37,931 nt of DNA, taken from assembly GCA_027487575.1 (NCBI GenBank), contig JAIYDJ010000104.1, forward strand, positions 1 to 37,931. The letters are read 5' to 3'. Under the pieces are notes generated by a model that was not told the DNA's origin, made no database searches, and was given only the letters and a program-made list of their open reading frames with translations. The DNA is from Rhodobacter sp. (GTDB lineage Bacteria; Pseudomonadota; Alphaproteobacteria; Rhodobacterales; Rhodobacteraceae). Made by a program: the position numbers and the translations under genes. Shown here one piece after another: positions 14,901 to 24,359 of the stretch (within the stretch, counting starts at the first letter, position 1; each line of letters starts with the position of its first letter).

Positions 14901-17294
14901 TCAATGCAGATAGGCATCGCCAAGGGCGGGCGACAGATCCAGCAGGCCCGCATGGATCGCCTTCAGCGCCTTGGTATCCAGACTGTGCACCGAATGCCCG
15001 ATCATTGCGGCCTGCAGGTCGTGCACCAGTGTTTCGACCCGCGGGCCACCGTCATGCGACCGCAGATGCGCGAGATCGTTCAGACGCGCACGCAGCCCAT
15101 CCAGTTGAAACCGCACCGACCTCGGGTTCATCTCGTCCAGCGCCAGCAGGTCGATCACGGTTTCCCGGCTGCTGACCACGGCATAGCGCTGACGGTGGAC
15201 CATGGTGCTGTCCCCGATCTCGATCGCCAGATCCAGTCCACCCTGCGGGGCCGCCGGATCGGCCAGCGCCGCCAGCAGATCGGTCATCATCGACGCCCGC
15301 TCCAGCGACCGACCGATGGTCAGGAACTGCCACCCCGCCGCGCGGAACATGTTTTCATGCACCAGCCCGGAAAACCCGGCGATCTTGCGCAGGAACACGC
15401 CCATGACCTGCGCCGCATCGTTGCCGGGCTGCGCGGTCCGCGCGATGCGCGTCATCGACTTTTCCATGTCCTTCAGCGCCGCCCAGCCATCGACGCTGAA
15501 CCGGTCGCGGATCTGGCTCGCGCTGCCCACCGCCGCCGCCAACGTCCGCAGCAGCCCCTTCGGCACCCCCTGCGCGGGGTCGATCCCATAGGCCTTCAGC
15601 CGCGCGCGGATGCTGTCCAGCAACAGTTCTGTCGCGGCTTCGCTTCGCCGCGAGTTGTACGCGCGCACCAGCCGGGCAAACCCTTCGGTCCGCTCCACAT
15701 AGCGGCCCAGCCAGAACAGGTTGTCCGCCGCGCGGGATGGCAGCGGTCCCGGAACCGCACGCACGAACGGGGCATGCGGCGGGGTCAGCAGGCTGACCGG
15801 CTCCACCTTCCGGTCGCTGACGACCCAGACATCCGCGACGGCCCCGCCGTTGCGCATCGAAATCGCGGCGGTGTCGGTGCTTGCCCCGATCCGGCCAAAG
15901 CCGCCGGGCATCACCTGCCAGCCGTCGGCCGTACGCGCCAGAAACATCCGGATCGTCATCGGGCGCGGGGTCAGTTCCCCTTGATGATAGACCGGGGTGG
16001 TCGACAGGGTGACCAGTTCCTTTGCCACCAGCCCTTGCGCGTTTTCGGTCAGCCAGCCGTGCAGGTCACCATCCTCGACACCCTGCAGCTTTCCGGCCAC
16101 GGCATGCACCGTGCTGCCTTCGAACGGCATCCGCGTTGCCAGCGCGGGCGCAATCATCATCCGCGCGGCCTGCGCTCGGACGTGCGCGAGTTCCCGCGCG
16201 CCGCCACACCACCACGTCGCCACATTGGGCAGCAACAGCGGCTTTCCCGTCAACTTCCTGGCAATCGCGGGAAGAAACGCCATCAGCACCTGCGTCTCCA
16301 GAACACCGACACCCAGTGCATTGACCATCGTCACATGCCCGGCCCGGATCGCCGACATGAGGCCGGGCGTGCCCAGCGCCGAATCCTCGCGCAATTCCAA
16401 AGGGTCGGCCCAGATGCCATCCATCCGCCGCCACAGCACATCGACGGGGGCCAGCCCCTGCACGGTGCGCAGCCGCAGGTGGCCGTCTTCCACCACAAGA
16501 TCCTCGCCCTCCAGCAATGCCATCCCCAGATAGCGCGCGATATAGGCCTGCTCGTAATAGGTGTCGGTCAGTGCCCCCGGCGTCAGGATGCCCACACGCG
16601 ACGCCGTGTCCTGCCGCAACCGGTCCAGCGCGTCGCGGAACGCGCCAAAGAACCCGGCAAGACGCAGGACGTTGGAATTTTCATAGAGTTTCGGAAAGAC
16701 CTGCGTCGTCGCCACCCGGTTTTCCAGCGCGAACCCCGCCCCCGAGGGCGCATCGGTGCGGTCCGACAGCACCCACCACCGCCCGTCAGGACCGCGCCCG
16801 ATCTCGAACCCGACGAAATGCAGGAAATGGCCTGATCGCGGCTTCACCCCCACCATCGGCCGCAGCCATTCAGGACTTTGCGCGATCAGTGCGGCCGGCA
16901 GATGCCCCTCGGCCACCAGCCGGTTCTCGCCGTAAAGATCGGCCACCACCGCCTCCAGCAGGTCGGCCCTCTCGATCAGGCCCTTGGCGATCTCTTGCCA
17001 TTCGGTTTCCGGCAGCAGGATCGGCACCGGGCTGAAGGGCCAGTCCCGACCGGCCGCAGATGTGTCGCCGTAGGCGCGAAAGAAGACCCCGGCATCGGCC
17101 AGGTGCTGATCCCCCGCCGCAAACGCCGCCTCGACCTCGCCCGGCGTCAGCTTTGACAGATGTGCGATCAGCGGCCCCCAGACCGCCCGCATCTTGCCCT
17201 TGGAATCGGCCAACTCGTCCGGCACACCGGGCAGCGGCGCATAACGGTCGAACAACCGCCGCTCGGCCTCCATCTTGCGTGCCGCCCCGGTCAC
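14901..17294 (-). CDS. Circularly permuted ATP-grasp fused to alpha-E domain (DUF404/DUF407/DUF403)
   Basis: A 797-residue fusion. Residues about 1-500 are the circularly permuted ATP-grasp (predicted amide/peptide ligase), with RADLLEAVVADLYGENRLVAEGHLPAALIAQSPEWLRPM near the front and a GALTDTYYEQAYIARYLGMALLEGEDLVVEDGHLRLRTV core. From about residue 515 the alpha-E domain begins (PSRAADNLFWLGRYVERTEGFARLVRAY), a helical domain normally encoded beside or fused to this ligase. The start is a GTG directly abutting the TAG of the upstream gene (TAGGTG). Comparative genomics (Iyer, Aravind and colleagues on amidoligases) predicts a peptide-tagging or small-peptide synthesis system with the flanking transglutaminases. 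The product is not established. Confidence 0.92.
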   Translation of the reverse strand: MTGAARKMEAERRLFDRYAPLPGVPDELADSKGKMRAVWGPLIAHLSKLTPGEVEAAFAAGDQHLADAGVFFRAYGDTSAAGRDWPFSPVPILLPETEWQEIAKGLIERADLLEAVVADLYGENRLVAEGHLPAALIAQSPEWLRPMVGVKPRSGHFLHFVGFEIGRGPDGRWWVLSDRTDAPSGAGFALENRVATTQVFPKLYENSNVLRLAGFFGAFRDALDRLRQDTASRVGILTPGALTDTYYEQAYIARYLGMALLEGEDLVVEDGHLRLRTVQGLAPVDVLWRRMDGIWADPLELREDSALGTPGLMSAIRAGHVTMVNALGVGVLETQVLMAFLPAIARKLTGKPLLLPNVATWWCGGARELAHVRAQAARMMIAPALATRMPFEGSTVHAVAGKLQGVEDGDLHGWLTENAQGLVAKELVTLSTTPVYHQGELTPRPMTIRMFLARTADGWQVMPGGFGRIGASTDTAAISMRNGGAVADVWVVSDRKVEPVSLLTPPHAPFVRAVPGPLPSRAADNLFWLGRYVERTEGFARLVRAYNSRRSEAATELLLDSIRARLKAYGIDPAQGVPKGLLRTLAAAVGSASQIRDRFSVDGWAALKDMEKSMTRIARTAQPGNDAAQVMGVFLRKIAGFSGLVHENMFRAAGWQFLTIGRSLERASMMTDLLAALADPAAPQGGLDLAIEIGDSTMVHRQRYAVVSSRETVIDLLALDEMNPRSVRFQLDGLRARLNDLAHLRSHDGGPRVETLVHDLQAAMIGHSVHSLDTKALKAIHAGLLDLSPALGDAYLH

Positions 17295-20200
17295 CTACAG
17301 CCCCGGCGCGCGGCGCAGGTCCAGCGTCATCGGAAACTCCGGGTGCGGCGTCTCGCTGACCGGCTGCCAGACCCCCGCCGAATGGCCGAACGGCTGGAAC
17401 CGCGACAACCGCCGCGCCTCGGCCTCGTTCCCGTTGACCGGGAAGGTGTCATAGCTGCGCCCGCCGGGATGCTTGACGTGATAGGTGCACCCGCCCAGAC
17501 TGCGCCCCGTCCAGGTGTCATACAGATCGAAGGTCAAGGGCGCATCGATCCTGAGAACCGGATGAAGCGCAAGCGGCGGCTGCCACGCCTTGAAGCGCAC
17601 CGCCGCCACTGCAACGCCCGACCCGACCGGCTGCATCGGCATCTGCCGCTGGTTGCAGGTCACCAGATACCGCCCGGCAGTCGCGCCAATGACCTTTGCC
17701 TGCAACCGTTCGACCGAGCTGTCGGTGTAGCGCACCGTGCCACCAATGGCCCCGGTTTCGCCCATCACATGCCAAGGCTCCAGCGCCTGCCGCAGTTCCA
17801 GCTTGACGCCCTCGACCTCGACCTCGCCGCAGAACGGAAAGCGGAATTCGGCCTGCGCCTTGAACCAGTCGGGGTTCAGGTCAAACCCGTGCGCTTTCAG
17901 GTCCGCCAGTACCTCGAGGAAATCCGCCCAGACGAAATGCGGCAACATGAACCGGTCGCCCAGCGTCGTGCCCCAGCGCGTCAAACACCCCGTGGCAGGC
18001 GCGGCCCAGAACCGCGCGATCAGCGCCCGGATCAACAATTGCTGCGCAAGGCTCATCCGCGGATTGGGCGGCATCTCGAAGCCGCGAAACTCCACCAGCC
18101 CCAGCCGTCCCGTGGGTCCGTCCGGCGAATACAGCTTGTCGATGCAGATTTCCGCCCGGTGCGTGTTGCCCGTCACATCGACCAGCAGGTTTCGCAACAG
18201 ACGGTCGGTCAGCCACGGCGCAGGCACCACCCCCCGGTCGGGATGGGGTATCTGCGCCAGCGCGATTTCCAGCTCATACAGGCTGTCCATCCGCGCCTCG
18301 TCGATCCGGGGCGCCTGCGACGTCGGCCCGATGAACAGGCCCGAGAACAGATAGGACAGGCTCGGATGCCGCTGCCAGTGCAGGATCAGACTGGCCAGCA
18401 GGTCGGGCCTGCGCAGGAACGGGCTGTCGGCGGGGGTGCTGCCCCCCACCACCACATGGTTGCCGCCCCCTGTGCCGGTATGCCGCCCGTCGATCATGAA
18501 CTTGTCGGCCCCCAGCTTCAGCTGGCGCGCCTCCTCATACACCGCCTCTGTCGTCTCGACACACTCCGCCCAGGAATGCGCCGGATGGATGTTCACCTCG
18601 ATCACCCCCGGATCGGGCGCTACGCGGATGACGTTCAGGCGCGGATCGAACGGCGGTGCATAGCCTTCGATATGCACCGGCAGGCCCATCGCGGCCGCCG
18701 CAGCCTCGGCCGCCGCCACCAGGTCCAGATACTCCTCGACCCCCTCGACCGGCGGCATGAACACGCAGAGCCGCCCGTCGCGGGGCTCTACCGAAATGGC
18801 GGTCCGCACAGCCCCGTTCACCTCGCCGATGGTCTGCTCGACCCGGGCCTGCGACGGCTCTGCCGCCGTGAAGGCGGACCGCTGCACCTGCTGCGCGCGC
18901 AGATCTTCGGGATCGGCCAGGGGGGCATGATCCTGCATCGGTTCTGCCGGATAGACATGCGGAAAGGATGCCGGCCGAACCCAGGGCAGCGCGCCCAGCG
19001 GCAGGCGGTAGCCTACAGGACTGTCGCCGGGCACCAGAAACAGATGCCCGCGCCGCAGCCGCCACTTTTCTGAACGCCACGCCCGCCCCGTTGCTCGTGA
19101 CTGCCAGGCCTGCACCGGCAGCACATACCCCGACGGCACGGTCAGACCCCGCCCGAACACCCGCGCGATCCGGTTGCGTTCTTCCGGGTCCTTCAGTTTC
19201 GAGTTTTCGGGCGTGACGTTTTCGGGCAGATTGCCCTCCTTGACGATCCATTCGGCGGGGTCCTCGAAGGCGGGCAGCACATAGTCCGCCTCAAGCCCCA
19301 GATGGGATGCCATCCCGGTCAGCAGTTCCTGCGCCTGCGCCGGTGTCGCCACCTTGCCCGTCACCTCGGGCGCAATCAGGTCGGGATTGGTCCAGATCGG
19401 CTTGCCATCGCGCCGCCAGTACAGGCTGAACGTCCAGCGCGGCAGGCTTTCACCCGGATACCACTTGCCCTGCCCGTAATGCAGGAACCCGCCCGGCGCG
19501 AATTTGGACTGCAGACGCCGGATCAGCGCATCCGCAAACACCCGTTTCGTCGGCCCCACCGCATCGGTGTTCCATTCCCCCGCCTCGAAATCCAGCGTCG
19601 AGACAAAGGTCGGCTCCCCGCCCATGGTCAGCCGCACATCGCCTTCCTTCAGCGCCGCATCCACCTTCTCGCCCAAAGCGTTCAGCGCGGCCCAGGCCTC
19701 ATCTGAAAACGGCTTGGTGATGCGCGGATGCTCGGCGACGCGGGCGACCTGCATGTCGAAGGCGAAATCCACCTCGGCAAAACTGGCCAGCCCCGAAATC
19801 GGCGCGGCGTTGCGATAATGCGGAGTGGCCGCCAGCGGGATGTGCGACTCGCCCGTCAGCAATCCGGATGTCGGGTCCAGCCCGATCCACCCCGCGCCCG
19901 GCAGATAGACCTCGGCCCAGGCGTGCAGATCGGTGAAATCCTGCGTCGCCCCCACCGGCCCGTCGACGGCGATCAGATCGGGTTTCAGCTGGATCAGATA
20001 GCCCGACACGAACCGCGCCGCCAATCCCAGATGCCGCGCCACCTGCACCAGAAGCCAGGAGGTATCCCTGCACGACCCACGCGCAGTGCCCAGGGTTTCT
20101 TCCGGGGTCTGCACCCCCGGCTCCATCCGGATCACATATCCGATCTCGGCCGCCAGCCGCGCATTCAGCCCCACGATGAAATCAATGGTCCGCAAAGGCT

Positions 20201-20609
20201 CGCGCGACACCGACGCGACGAAGGCCGACAGCAGCGAGCCGGCCGGATCGGGCGTCCGGTAGATCACCAGATCGTCGGCAATGTCGGCGGGGTAGTCAAA
20301 GGGGAACGTCTCGGCGCTGTCCTCGACGAAGAAGTCGAACGGGTTGTAGACCGACATGTCGGCCACCAGATCGACCTCGATCTTCAACTCGGTCACCGGG
20401 TTCGGAAACACGAACCGCGCCTGCCAGTTGCCATAGGCATCCTGCTGATAATTCACGAAATGATCAGCAGGCGAGACCTTCAGCGAATGCGAGACGACCC
20501 GCGTCCGGCTGTGCGGCGCAGGACGCAGCCGGATCACCTGCGGACCAAGCGTCACCGGCCGGTCATAGCGGTAATGGGTCAGATGATGGATCGAGGCGAG
20601 GATCGACAT
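17295..20609 (-). CDS. Large transglutaminase-like protein with DUF2126
   Basis: A 1104-residue protein. Residues 1-90 form the transglutaminase N-terminal beta domain ([30 protein letters not shown]). The core spans about 150-260 with triad C180 (GSCRDTSWL), H229 (LHAWAEVYL) and D245 (GLDPTSGLL). The remaining two thirds are DUF2126, with blocks [28 protein letters not shown] and [20 protein letters not shown]. The ATG 20609 is preferred because it begins the conserved domain. The frame to 20801 adds unrelated residues from the repeat region. First gene of the operon with the ATP-grasp and small transglutaminase genes. It is predicted to trim or transfer peptides in the same pathway. The 243-base gap upstream (20610-20852) holds only repeat copy B and no gene. 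Confidence 0.94.
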   Translation of the reverse strand: MSILASIHHLTHYRYDRPVTLGPQVIRLRPAPHSRTRVVSHSLKVSPADHFVNYQQDAYGNWQARFVFPNPVTELKIEVDLVADMSVYNPFDFFVEDSAETFPFDYPADIADDLVIYRTPDPAGSLLSAFVASVSREPLRTIDFIVGLNARLAAEIGYVIRMEPGVQTPEETLGTARGSCRDTSWLLVQVARHLGLAARFVSGYLIQLKPDLIAVDGPVGATQDFTDLHAWAEVYLPGAGWIGLDPTSGLLTGESHIPLAATPHYRNAAPISGLASFAEVDFAFDMQVARVAEHPRITKPFSDEAWAALNALGEKVDAALKEGDVRLTMGGEPTFVSTLDFEAGEWNTDAVGPTKRVFADALIRRLQSKFAPGGFLHYGQGKWYPGESLPRWTFSLYWRRDGKPIWTNPDLIAPEVTGKVATPAQAQELLTGMASHLGLEADYVLPAFEDPAEWIVKEGNLPENVTPENSKLKDPEERNRIARVFGRGLTVPSGYVLPVQAWQSRATGRAWRSEKWRLRRGHLFLVPGDSPVGYRLPLGALPWVRPASFPHVYPAEPMQDHAPLADPEDLRAQQVQRSAFTAAEPSQARVEQTIGEVNGAVRTAISVEPRDGRLCVFMPPVEGVEEYLDLVAAAEAAAAAMGLPVHIEGYAPPFDPRLNVIRVAPDPGVIEVNIHPAHSWAECVETTEAVYEEARQLKLGADKFMIDGRHTGTGGGNHVVVGGSTPADSPFLRRPDLLASLILHWQRHPSLSYLFSGLFIGPTSQAPRIDEARMDSLYELEIALAQIPHPDRGVVPAPWLTDRLLRNLLVDVTGNTHRAEICIDKLYSPDGPTGRLGLVEFRGFEMPPNPRMSLAQQLLIRALIARFWAAPATGCLTRWGTTLGDRFMLPHFVWADFLEVLADLKAHGFDLNPDWFKAQAEFRFPFCGEVEVEGVKLELRQALEPWHVMGETGAIGGTVRYTDSSVERLQAKVIGATAGRYLVTCNQRQMPMQPVGSGVAVAAVRFKAWQPPLALHPVLRIDAPLTFDLYDTWTGRSLGGCTYHVKHPGGRSYDTFPVNGNEAEARRLSRFQPFGHSAGVWQPVSETPHPEFPMTLDLRRAPGL

Positions 20610-20773
20610 GAGGTCCCTATCGCTGAGGCAGTCCCGCTTTTTGTCCCACAGACCGCCGCCCTGCACCATCCCAATGTGAAAAAACCGGCAACCGCCGCAA
20701 ACCCGCGCATCCCGACCAGCCAAACCGCCCGCAAAACCGGCACATTCAAACCGGACGTCTTCCGGATATCTTC

Positions 20774-20834
20774 CTTCATTTTCTGTCCCCAAATATCCCA
20801 CGGGGGTCCGGGGGTGTGAAACCCCCGGCTTTCC
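20774..20834 (-). repeat. Intergenic 3' element, copy B
   Basis: Lies 18 bases after the epmA stop on the minus strand. The hairpin CCGGGGG/CCCCCGG (20808-20828) has the same loop as copy A, and the same downstream box ATATTT..GGACAGAAAATGAAG follows. It is nearly identical to 1454-1518 over about 60 bases. Probably a transcript 3'-end element. Confidence 0.78.
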
Positions 20835-20852
20835 TTCGGCACAAGCACCACG

Positions 20853-21887
20853 TCATTCCGCCACGGGCACCCACATCACATCGTCGATCCGCGCAGCGCC
20901 CGTGGCCAGCATCACCAGCCGGTCGAACCCCAGCGCGATGCCGCAGGCCGCAGGCATTCCTTCCAGAGCGGACAGAAACTCTTCGTCCAGCGGGTAGCGC
21001 TCGCCGTAGACCCGGTGCTTTTCCGCCATCTCCGCCTCGAACCGGCGGCGCTGTTCGCCCGCGTCGGTCAACTCGCCGAACCCGTTCGCCAGTTCCACCC
21101 CGCAGGCGTAAAGTTCGAACCGCTCGGCCAGCCGCCCATCGCTCGCCAAGGGTCGGGCCAGCGCCGCCTCGGCAATCGGATAGCGGTCCAGAAACGTCAT
21201 CCGCCCGAGGCCCAGATGCGGCTCGACCCGCGTGACCAGCACCGCCGCCACCAGATCGGACCAGGTGTCTTCCGCGCCCACCCGCATCCCCTGCGCTGCC
21301 ATCTGCCCCGCCAGCCCTTCACGGTCCACCTGCCCCCCCGGCCCCAGGGTGCGCAGCAGGTCGATCCCGGCGTGGCGCGCAAAAGCCTCGCAAACGCCCA
21401 GCCGTTCAGGCTCCAGCGCCGGGTTGCACTCCCGGTCGCGGTACCGCAGCAGCCCGCCTTTCGGAACGGCCAGCCGCAGCAGGGCCGTGCAGTCCCGCAT
21501 CAGAACCGAATAGTCCTCTGCGGCCCGGTACCATTCCAGCATGGTGAATTCGGGACTGTGCAGCGGTCCCCGTTCGCGGTTGCGAAACACATGCGCAAAG
21601 GCCGCAATCCGCGTCTCTCCTGCCGCCAGAAGTTTTTTCATGGCGAATTCGGGGCTGGTGTGCAGATACATCCCCTGCCCCACCCCGTCATTCCCCACCG
21701 CCACGGTCGCGAAACCGTGCAGATGCGCTTCGTTGCCGGGACTGATCTGCAACGCCGCAGGGTCCACCTCGACAAACCCCTCGCCAGCCAGCCAACCGCG
21801 GATCGCGCCCTGAATTCGGTTGCGCGCCAGCAGCAGCGGCCGGCGGTCGGCGTGGGACGTCGGGTGCCACCAGGGGGTCGGGGTCAT
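20853..21887 (-). CDS. epmA: EF-P lysine aminoacylase EpmA (PoxA/GenX)
   Basis: A 344-residue class II lysyl-tRNA synthetase paralogue without the N-terminal OB-fold, which attaches beta-lysine to the conserved lysine of elongation factor P. Motif 2 is [20 protein letters not shown] and motif 3 is [28 protein letters not shown] and [11 protein letters not shown] are also typical of GenX. The ATG at 21887 starts [16 protein letters not shown]; the longer frame to 21938 lacks support. It diverges from efp across 100 bases, so enzyme and substrate are adjacent. EpmB, which makes beta-lysine, is not in the window. Confidence 0.95.
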   Translation of the reverse strand: MTPTPWWHPTSHADRRPLLLARNRIQGAIRGWLAGEGFVEVDPAALQISPGNEAHLHGFATVAVGNDGVGQGMYLHTSPEFAMKKLLAAGETRIAAFAHVFRNRERGPLHSPEFTMLEWYRAAEDYSVLMRDCTALLRLAVPKGGLLRYRDRECNPALEPERLGVCEAFARHAGIDLLRTLGPGGQVDREGLAGQMAAQGMRVGAEDTWSDLVAAVLVTRVEPHLGLGRMTFLDRYPIAEAALARPLASDGRLAERFELYACGVELANGFGELTDAGEQRRRFEAEMAEKHRVYGERYPLDEEFLSALEGMPAACGIALGFDRLVMLATGAARIDDVMWVPVAE

Positions 21888-21987
21888 TGCAGGCTTCCTC
21901 TGGAGATTTCGCTCGATATGCGCTAAGGCCCGTGCCAAAGCCCCGGCTGCCTATCCGCCCAAGCCCGCAACCACAAGGAACCGCTAC

Positions 21988-22554
21988 GTGAAAGTCATCG
22001 CCTCGTCCCTGCGCAAAGGCAACGTCGTCGAGTTGGAAGGCCGCCTCTATGTCGTGCTGAACTCGGAAAACTTCCACCCCGGCAAGGGCACGCCGACGAC
22101 CTCTGTCGACATGCGCCGCATTTCCGACGGGGTGAAGGTCGCGGAACGCTGGCGCACGACCGAGATGGTGGAAAAGGCGACGGTCGACGAACGCAACTAC
22201 AATTTTCTGTATGAAGACGGCGAAGGCTATCACTTCATGGAGCCGCAGTCCTTCGAACAGATCGCGGTGCATCCCGATGTCGTTGGCGATCAGAAGGTAT
22301 TCCTGACCGACGGGCTGACCGTCGCGCTGAAAACCTTCGAGGGCGTCTGCATCTCGATCGAACTGCCGCAGCGCGTCACGGTGGAAATCACCGAGACCGA
22401 ACCCGTGGTCAAAGGCCAGACGGCATCTTCGTCCTACAAACCCGCCATCTGTTCCAACGGCATCCGGGTCATGGTCCCGCCGCATATCGGCGCGGGGGTG
22501 CGGATCGTGATCAACACCGAAGACTATTCCTATGTCGAACGTGCGCGCGACTAA
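21988..22554 (+). CDS. efp: Translation elongation factor P
   Basis: A 188-residue EF-P that relieves ribosome stalling at polyproline stretches by binding near the E site. The start is GTG 21988 with AAGGA eight bases upstream, giving the normal family length. The open frame to 21820 only overlaps the divergent epmA gene. The modification loop [10 protein letters not shown] has K33, the expected target of EpmA. Domains II/III ([27 protein letters not shown]-type strand; [23 protein letters not shown]) are intact. Confidence 0.97.
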   Translation: MKVIASSLRKGNVVELEGRLYVVLNSENFHPGKGTPTTSVDMRRISDGVKVAERWRTTEMVEKATVDERNYNFLYEDGEGYHFMEPQSFEQIAVHPDVVGDQKVFLTDGLTVALKTFEGVCISIELPQRVTVEITETEPVVKGQTASSSYKPAICSNGIRVMVPPHIGAGVRIVINTEDYSYVERARD

Positions 22555-22555
22555 A

Positions 22556-22600
22556 GTCAGGATGACCTGACGATTCAAGATCACCTGACGGACTGAAAAA
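22556..22600. repeat. Short inverted and 18-bp tandem repeats between efp and the FAH-family gene
   Basis: GTCAGG-ATGA-CCTGAC (22556-22571) is a small inverted repeat right after the efp stop. ACCTGACG recurs 18 bases apart (22565-22572, 22583-22590). Could be an operator for the downstream gene or a decayed tandem duplication. Confidence 0.4.
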
Positions 22601-22616
22601 CGGGAAGGACCAACCG

Positions 22617-23465
22617 ATGAAACTGCTGCGCCACGGGCCCGCCGGAACCGAGAAACCCGGCCTCGTCCATTCGGATGGCACGATCCGCGACCTGACCGGC
22701 ATTGTGCCCGACATCGGCGGGTCCGTTCTGTCGGACGCGGGACTGGCCGCGCTGGCGCAGGTGGATGCCTCGACCCTGCCGGTGGTGGACGCCGCAACCC
22801 GGCTCGGCCCGTGTGTCGCAGGCACCGGCAAATTCATCTGCATCGGTCTGAACTACGCGGATCACGCCGCCGAATCCGGTCTGACCGTCCCGCCCGAGCC
22901 GATCATCTTCATGAAGGCCACCTCGGCGATCGTCGGCCCGGACGACGCCATCACCATTCCGCGCGGCTCGGTCAAGACCGACTGGGAAGTCGAACTTGCC
23001 GTCATCATCGGCACCGCCGCCAAATACGTGTCCGAGGCCGAAGCCCTGAACCACGTCGCAGGCTATGCCGTGACCAACGACGTCTCGGAACGCGCGTTCC
23101 AGACCGAACGGTCGGGCCAGTGGACCAAGGGCAAAAGCTGTGACACCTTCGGCCCGATCGGACCCTGGCTCGTGACGCGCGACGAGGTGGCCGATCCGCA
23201 GGACCTTGCGATGTGGCTCACCGTGAACGGCGACGTGATGCAGAACGGCTCGACCCGCACGATGGTCTACGGCGTGGCGCATCTTGTCAGCTATCTGTCG
23301 CAGTTCATGACCCTGCACCCCGGCGACGTGATCTCGACCGGCACCCCGCCCGGCGTCGGCATGGGCATGAAGCCCCCGCGCTATCTTGCACCGGGCGATG
23401 TGATCGAACTCGGCATCGCGGGTCTTGGCCGTCAGCGGCAGGTGATGATGGCGGATCCGGCCTGA
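22617..23465 (+). CDS. Fumarylacetoacetate hydrolase-family protein
   Basis: A 282-residue metal-dependent hydrolase/lyase of the FAH superfamily acting on 2-oxo acid or beta-diketone substrates. The fold core is clear: GKFICIGLNYADHAAESGL, PIIFMKATSAIVGPDDAI, the metal-site block TDWEVELAVIIG, YAVTNDVSERAFQ, KGKSCDTFGPIGPWLVT and STGTPPGVGMGMKPPRYLAPGDVIELGI. Members with this organisation are often annotated as 2,4-diketo-3-deoxy-L-fuconate hydrolase or (mis)annotated as ureidoglycolate lyase; the substrate cannot be told here. The ATG has GAAGGA upstream. It is convergent with the phage-like 145-residue gene, with five bases between the stops. Confidence 0.92.
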   Translation: MKLLRHGPAGTEKPGLVHSDGTIRDLTGIVPDIGGSVLSDAGLAALAQVDASTLPVVDAATRLGPCVAGTGKFICIGLNYADHAAESGLTVPPEPIIFMKATSAIVGPDDAITIPRGSVKTDWEVELAVIIGTAAKYVSEAEALNHVAGYAVTNDVSERAFQTERSGQWTKGKSCDTFGPIGPWLVTRDEVADPQDLAMWLTVNGDVMQNGSTRTMVYGVAHLVSYLSQFMTLHPGDVISTGTPPGVGMGMKPPRYLAPGDVIELGIAGLGRQRQVMMADPA

Positions 23466-23470
23466 CCGGA

Positions 23471-23908
23471 TCAGCCGGGGCCCACCTCGGACAGCCGCCG
23501 GATCGCTTCTTCCAGTGTCGCCTCGACCTCCTCGACCGACCCTGCGGCCTGCAATCCGGCCTCGGTCCTGCGGCGCAAGCCGGTCAGGGCGGCAATGACG
23601 GCGCGGTAGCCGTCGGCATTGCGGATCACCCGGTCGGCCAGCGCGCCGACCGTCTCGCCGGTCTGCGCGGCCTCGCCCAGGATCATTGCCGCCTGCGCCT
23701 CGGTCGGTGTTCCCGCCGCCACGGCCCGCGCGGCTACCTCCTTGGCACCCCAGGACAGTTTCTCGGTCAGGGGCACCGGCCCGGTGATCTGCTCTGCCAT
23801 CCGTTCTATCGCCGAAAACAGCGCGGCATGGGCCTGGATGCGCGCGGTTTCCAGAAGGCCCGCCTTGCGGTCCGCGGCCGTCATCATCAGGCTGAAATCA
23901 ATGTTCAT
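23471..23908 (-). CDS. Hypothetical helical protein, phage-like cassette (145 aa)
   Basis: I recognise no enzyme family. The protein is Ala/Glu-rich and almost wholly helical (MNIDFSLMMTAADRKAGLLETARIQAHAALFSAIERMAEQITG...), ending RRRTEAGLQAAGSVEEVEATLEEAIRRL. The ATG at 23908 has GAGGTGACCG just upstream and overlaps the preceding gene by 11 bases. Proteins of this style, paired with a short beta-rich partner, are familiar from tail regions of Rhodobacteraceae prophages (from memory, unverified). No tail fibre gene accompanies it here. Confidence 0.72.
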   Translation of the reverse strand: MNIDFSLMMTAADRKAGLLETARIQAHAALFSAIERMAEQITGPVPLTEKLSWGAKEVAARAVAAGTPTEAQAAMILGEAAQTGETVGALADRVIRNADGYRAVIAALTGLRRRTEAGLQAAGSVEEVEATLEEAIRRLSEVGPG

Positions 23909-24209
23909 CGGTCACCTCGTAGGGCGGCAGGTCGACCGGCCCATCCCCGTTCAGGATCAGCGGGTCCGGAAACAGCGTTTTCTGCGGGGCCATCGCCCCG
24001 TGCGGCAAGACAAGCGTCAGCGACAGCTCCCCCCCTTCGCGCGCCACGTCACCCGCGATGAACGGGCTGGCCACCGCCGAGGCGGGCAGCACCGCCCCTT
24101 CGGGCAAGCCGGCAAAGTCGAATTCTTCGCCGTTGATCGTCAGAACATCGCCGTGGCGCTGCAACGTCACGGGCGTGTCCAGCCGGACCGGGCACAGGGT
24201 GATGCGCAT
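23898..24209 (-). CDS. Hypothetical protein, phage-like cassette (103 aa)
   Basis: A small beta-rich protein starting MRITLCPVRLDTPVTLQRHG with VLTINGEEFDFAGLPEGAVLP and ELSLTLVLPHGAMAPQKTLFPDPL. There is no signal peptide. The ATG 24209 shares one base with the stop of a 17-codon micro-ORF (TGATG), so translation is probably coupled; a GTG at 24212 is the alternative. It overlaps the next gene by 11 bases. The arrangement (micro-ORF, about 100 aa, about 145 aa) looks like a compact phage-derived unit. The function is unknown and no family is claimed. Confidence 0.72.
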   Translation of the reverse strand: MRITLCPVRLDTPVTLQRHGDVLTINGEEFDFAGLPEGAVLPASAVASPFIAGDVAREGGELSLTLVLPHGAMAPQKTLFPDPLILNGDGPVDLPPYEVTDEH

Positions 24210-24262
24210 CACGGCCTCCCCCCACCGGGCTGCGACGGGATCATCGTTGTTGGGTAGCGCAT
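24209..24262 (-). CDS. Micro-ORF (17 aa) leading the phage-like cassette
   Basis: It encodes MRYPTTMIPSQPGGGRP. The ATG (24260-24262) has GGAGGT four bases upstream and the TGA overlaps the next ATG by one base. It may be a leader peptide whose translation opens the following gene, or a real small protein. Confidence 0.5.
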   Translation of the reverse strand: MRYPTTMIPSQPGGGRP

Positions 24263-24270
24263 GGGCACCT

Positions 24271-24311
24271 CCGGAAACCGCGTTGTTTCCGGACGGTAGG
24301 CAGACGCGGTT
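24271..24311 (-). promoter_or_regulatory. Competing stem-loops over the cassette ribosome-binding site
   Basis: CCGGAAA/TTTCCGG (24271-24292) forms a 7-bp hairpin that includes part of the micro-ORF Shine-Dalgarno. AACCGCGT (24276-24283) can instead pair with ACGCGGTT (24304-24311) in a perfect 8-bp alternative. The two structures exclude each other, as in an attenuator or RNA switch. Function is inferred. Confidence 0.35.
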
Positions 24312-24359
24312 AGCGCCGCGTCACCCCTGCGCACGAATGGGCCGCGTGGCGCGCAACAC

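Noticed and set aside
13797..16835. A 1012-codon plus-strand open frame
   Set aside because: Antisense to the transglutaminase and ATP-grasp genes, with basic low-complexity composition and no recognisable motif.
17160..19073. A 637-codon plus-strand open frame
   Set aside because: Antisense to the DUF2126 protein and the ATP-grasp N-terminus; no domain seen.
20774..20834. Insertion-sequence end or CRISPR repeat
   Set aside because: No transposase, terminal inverted repeats or regular spacers. The copies are dispersed and tied to stop codons.
24293..24359. tRNA or attachment site near the phage-like cassette
   Set aside because: No cloverleaf can be drawn by eye and no direct repeat flanks the cassette.
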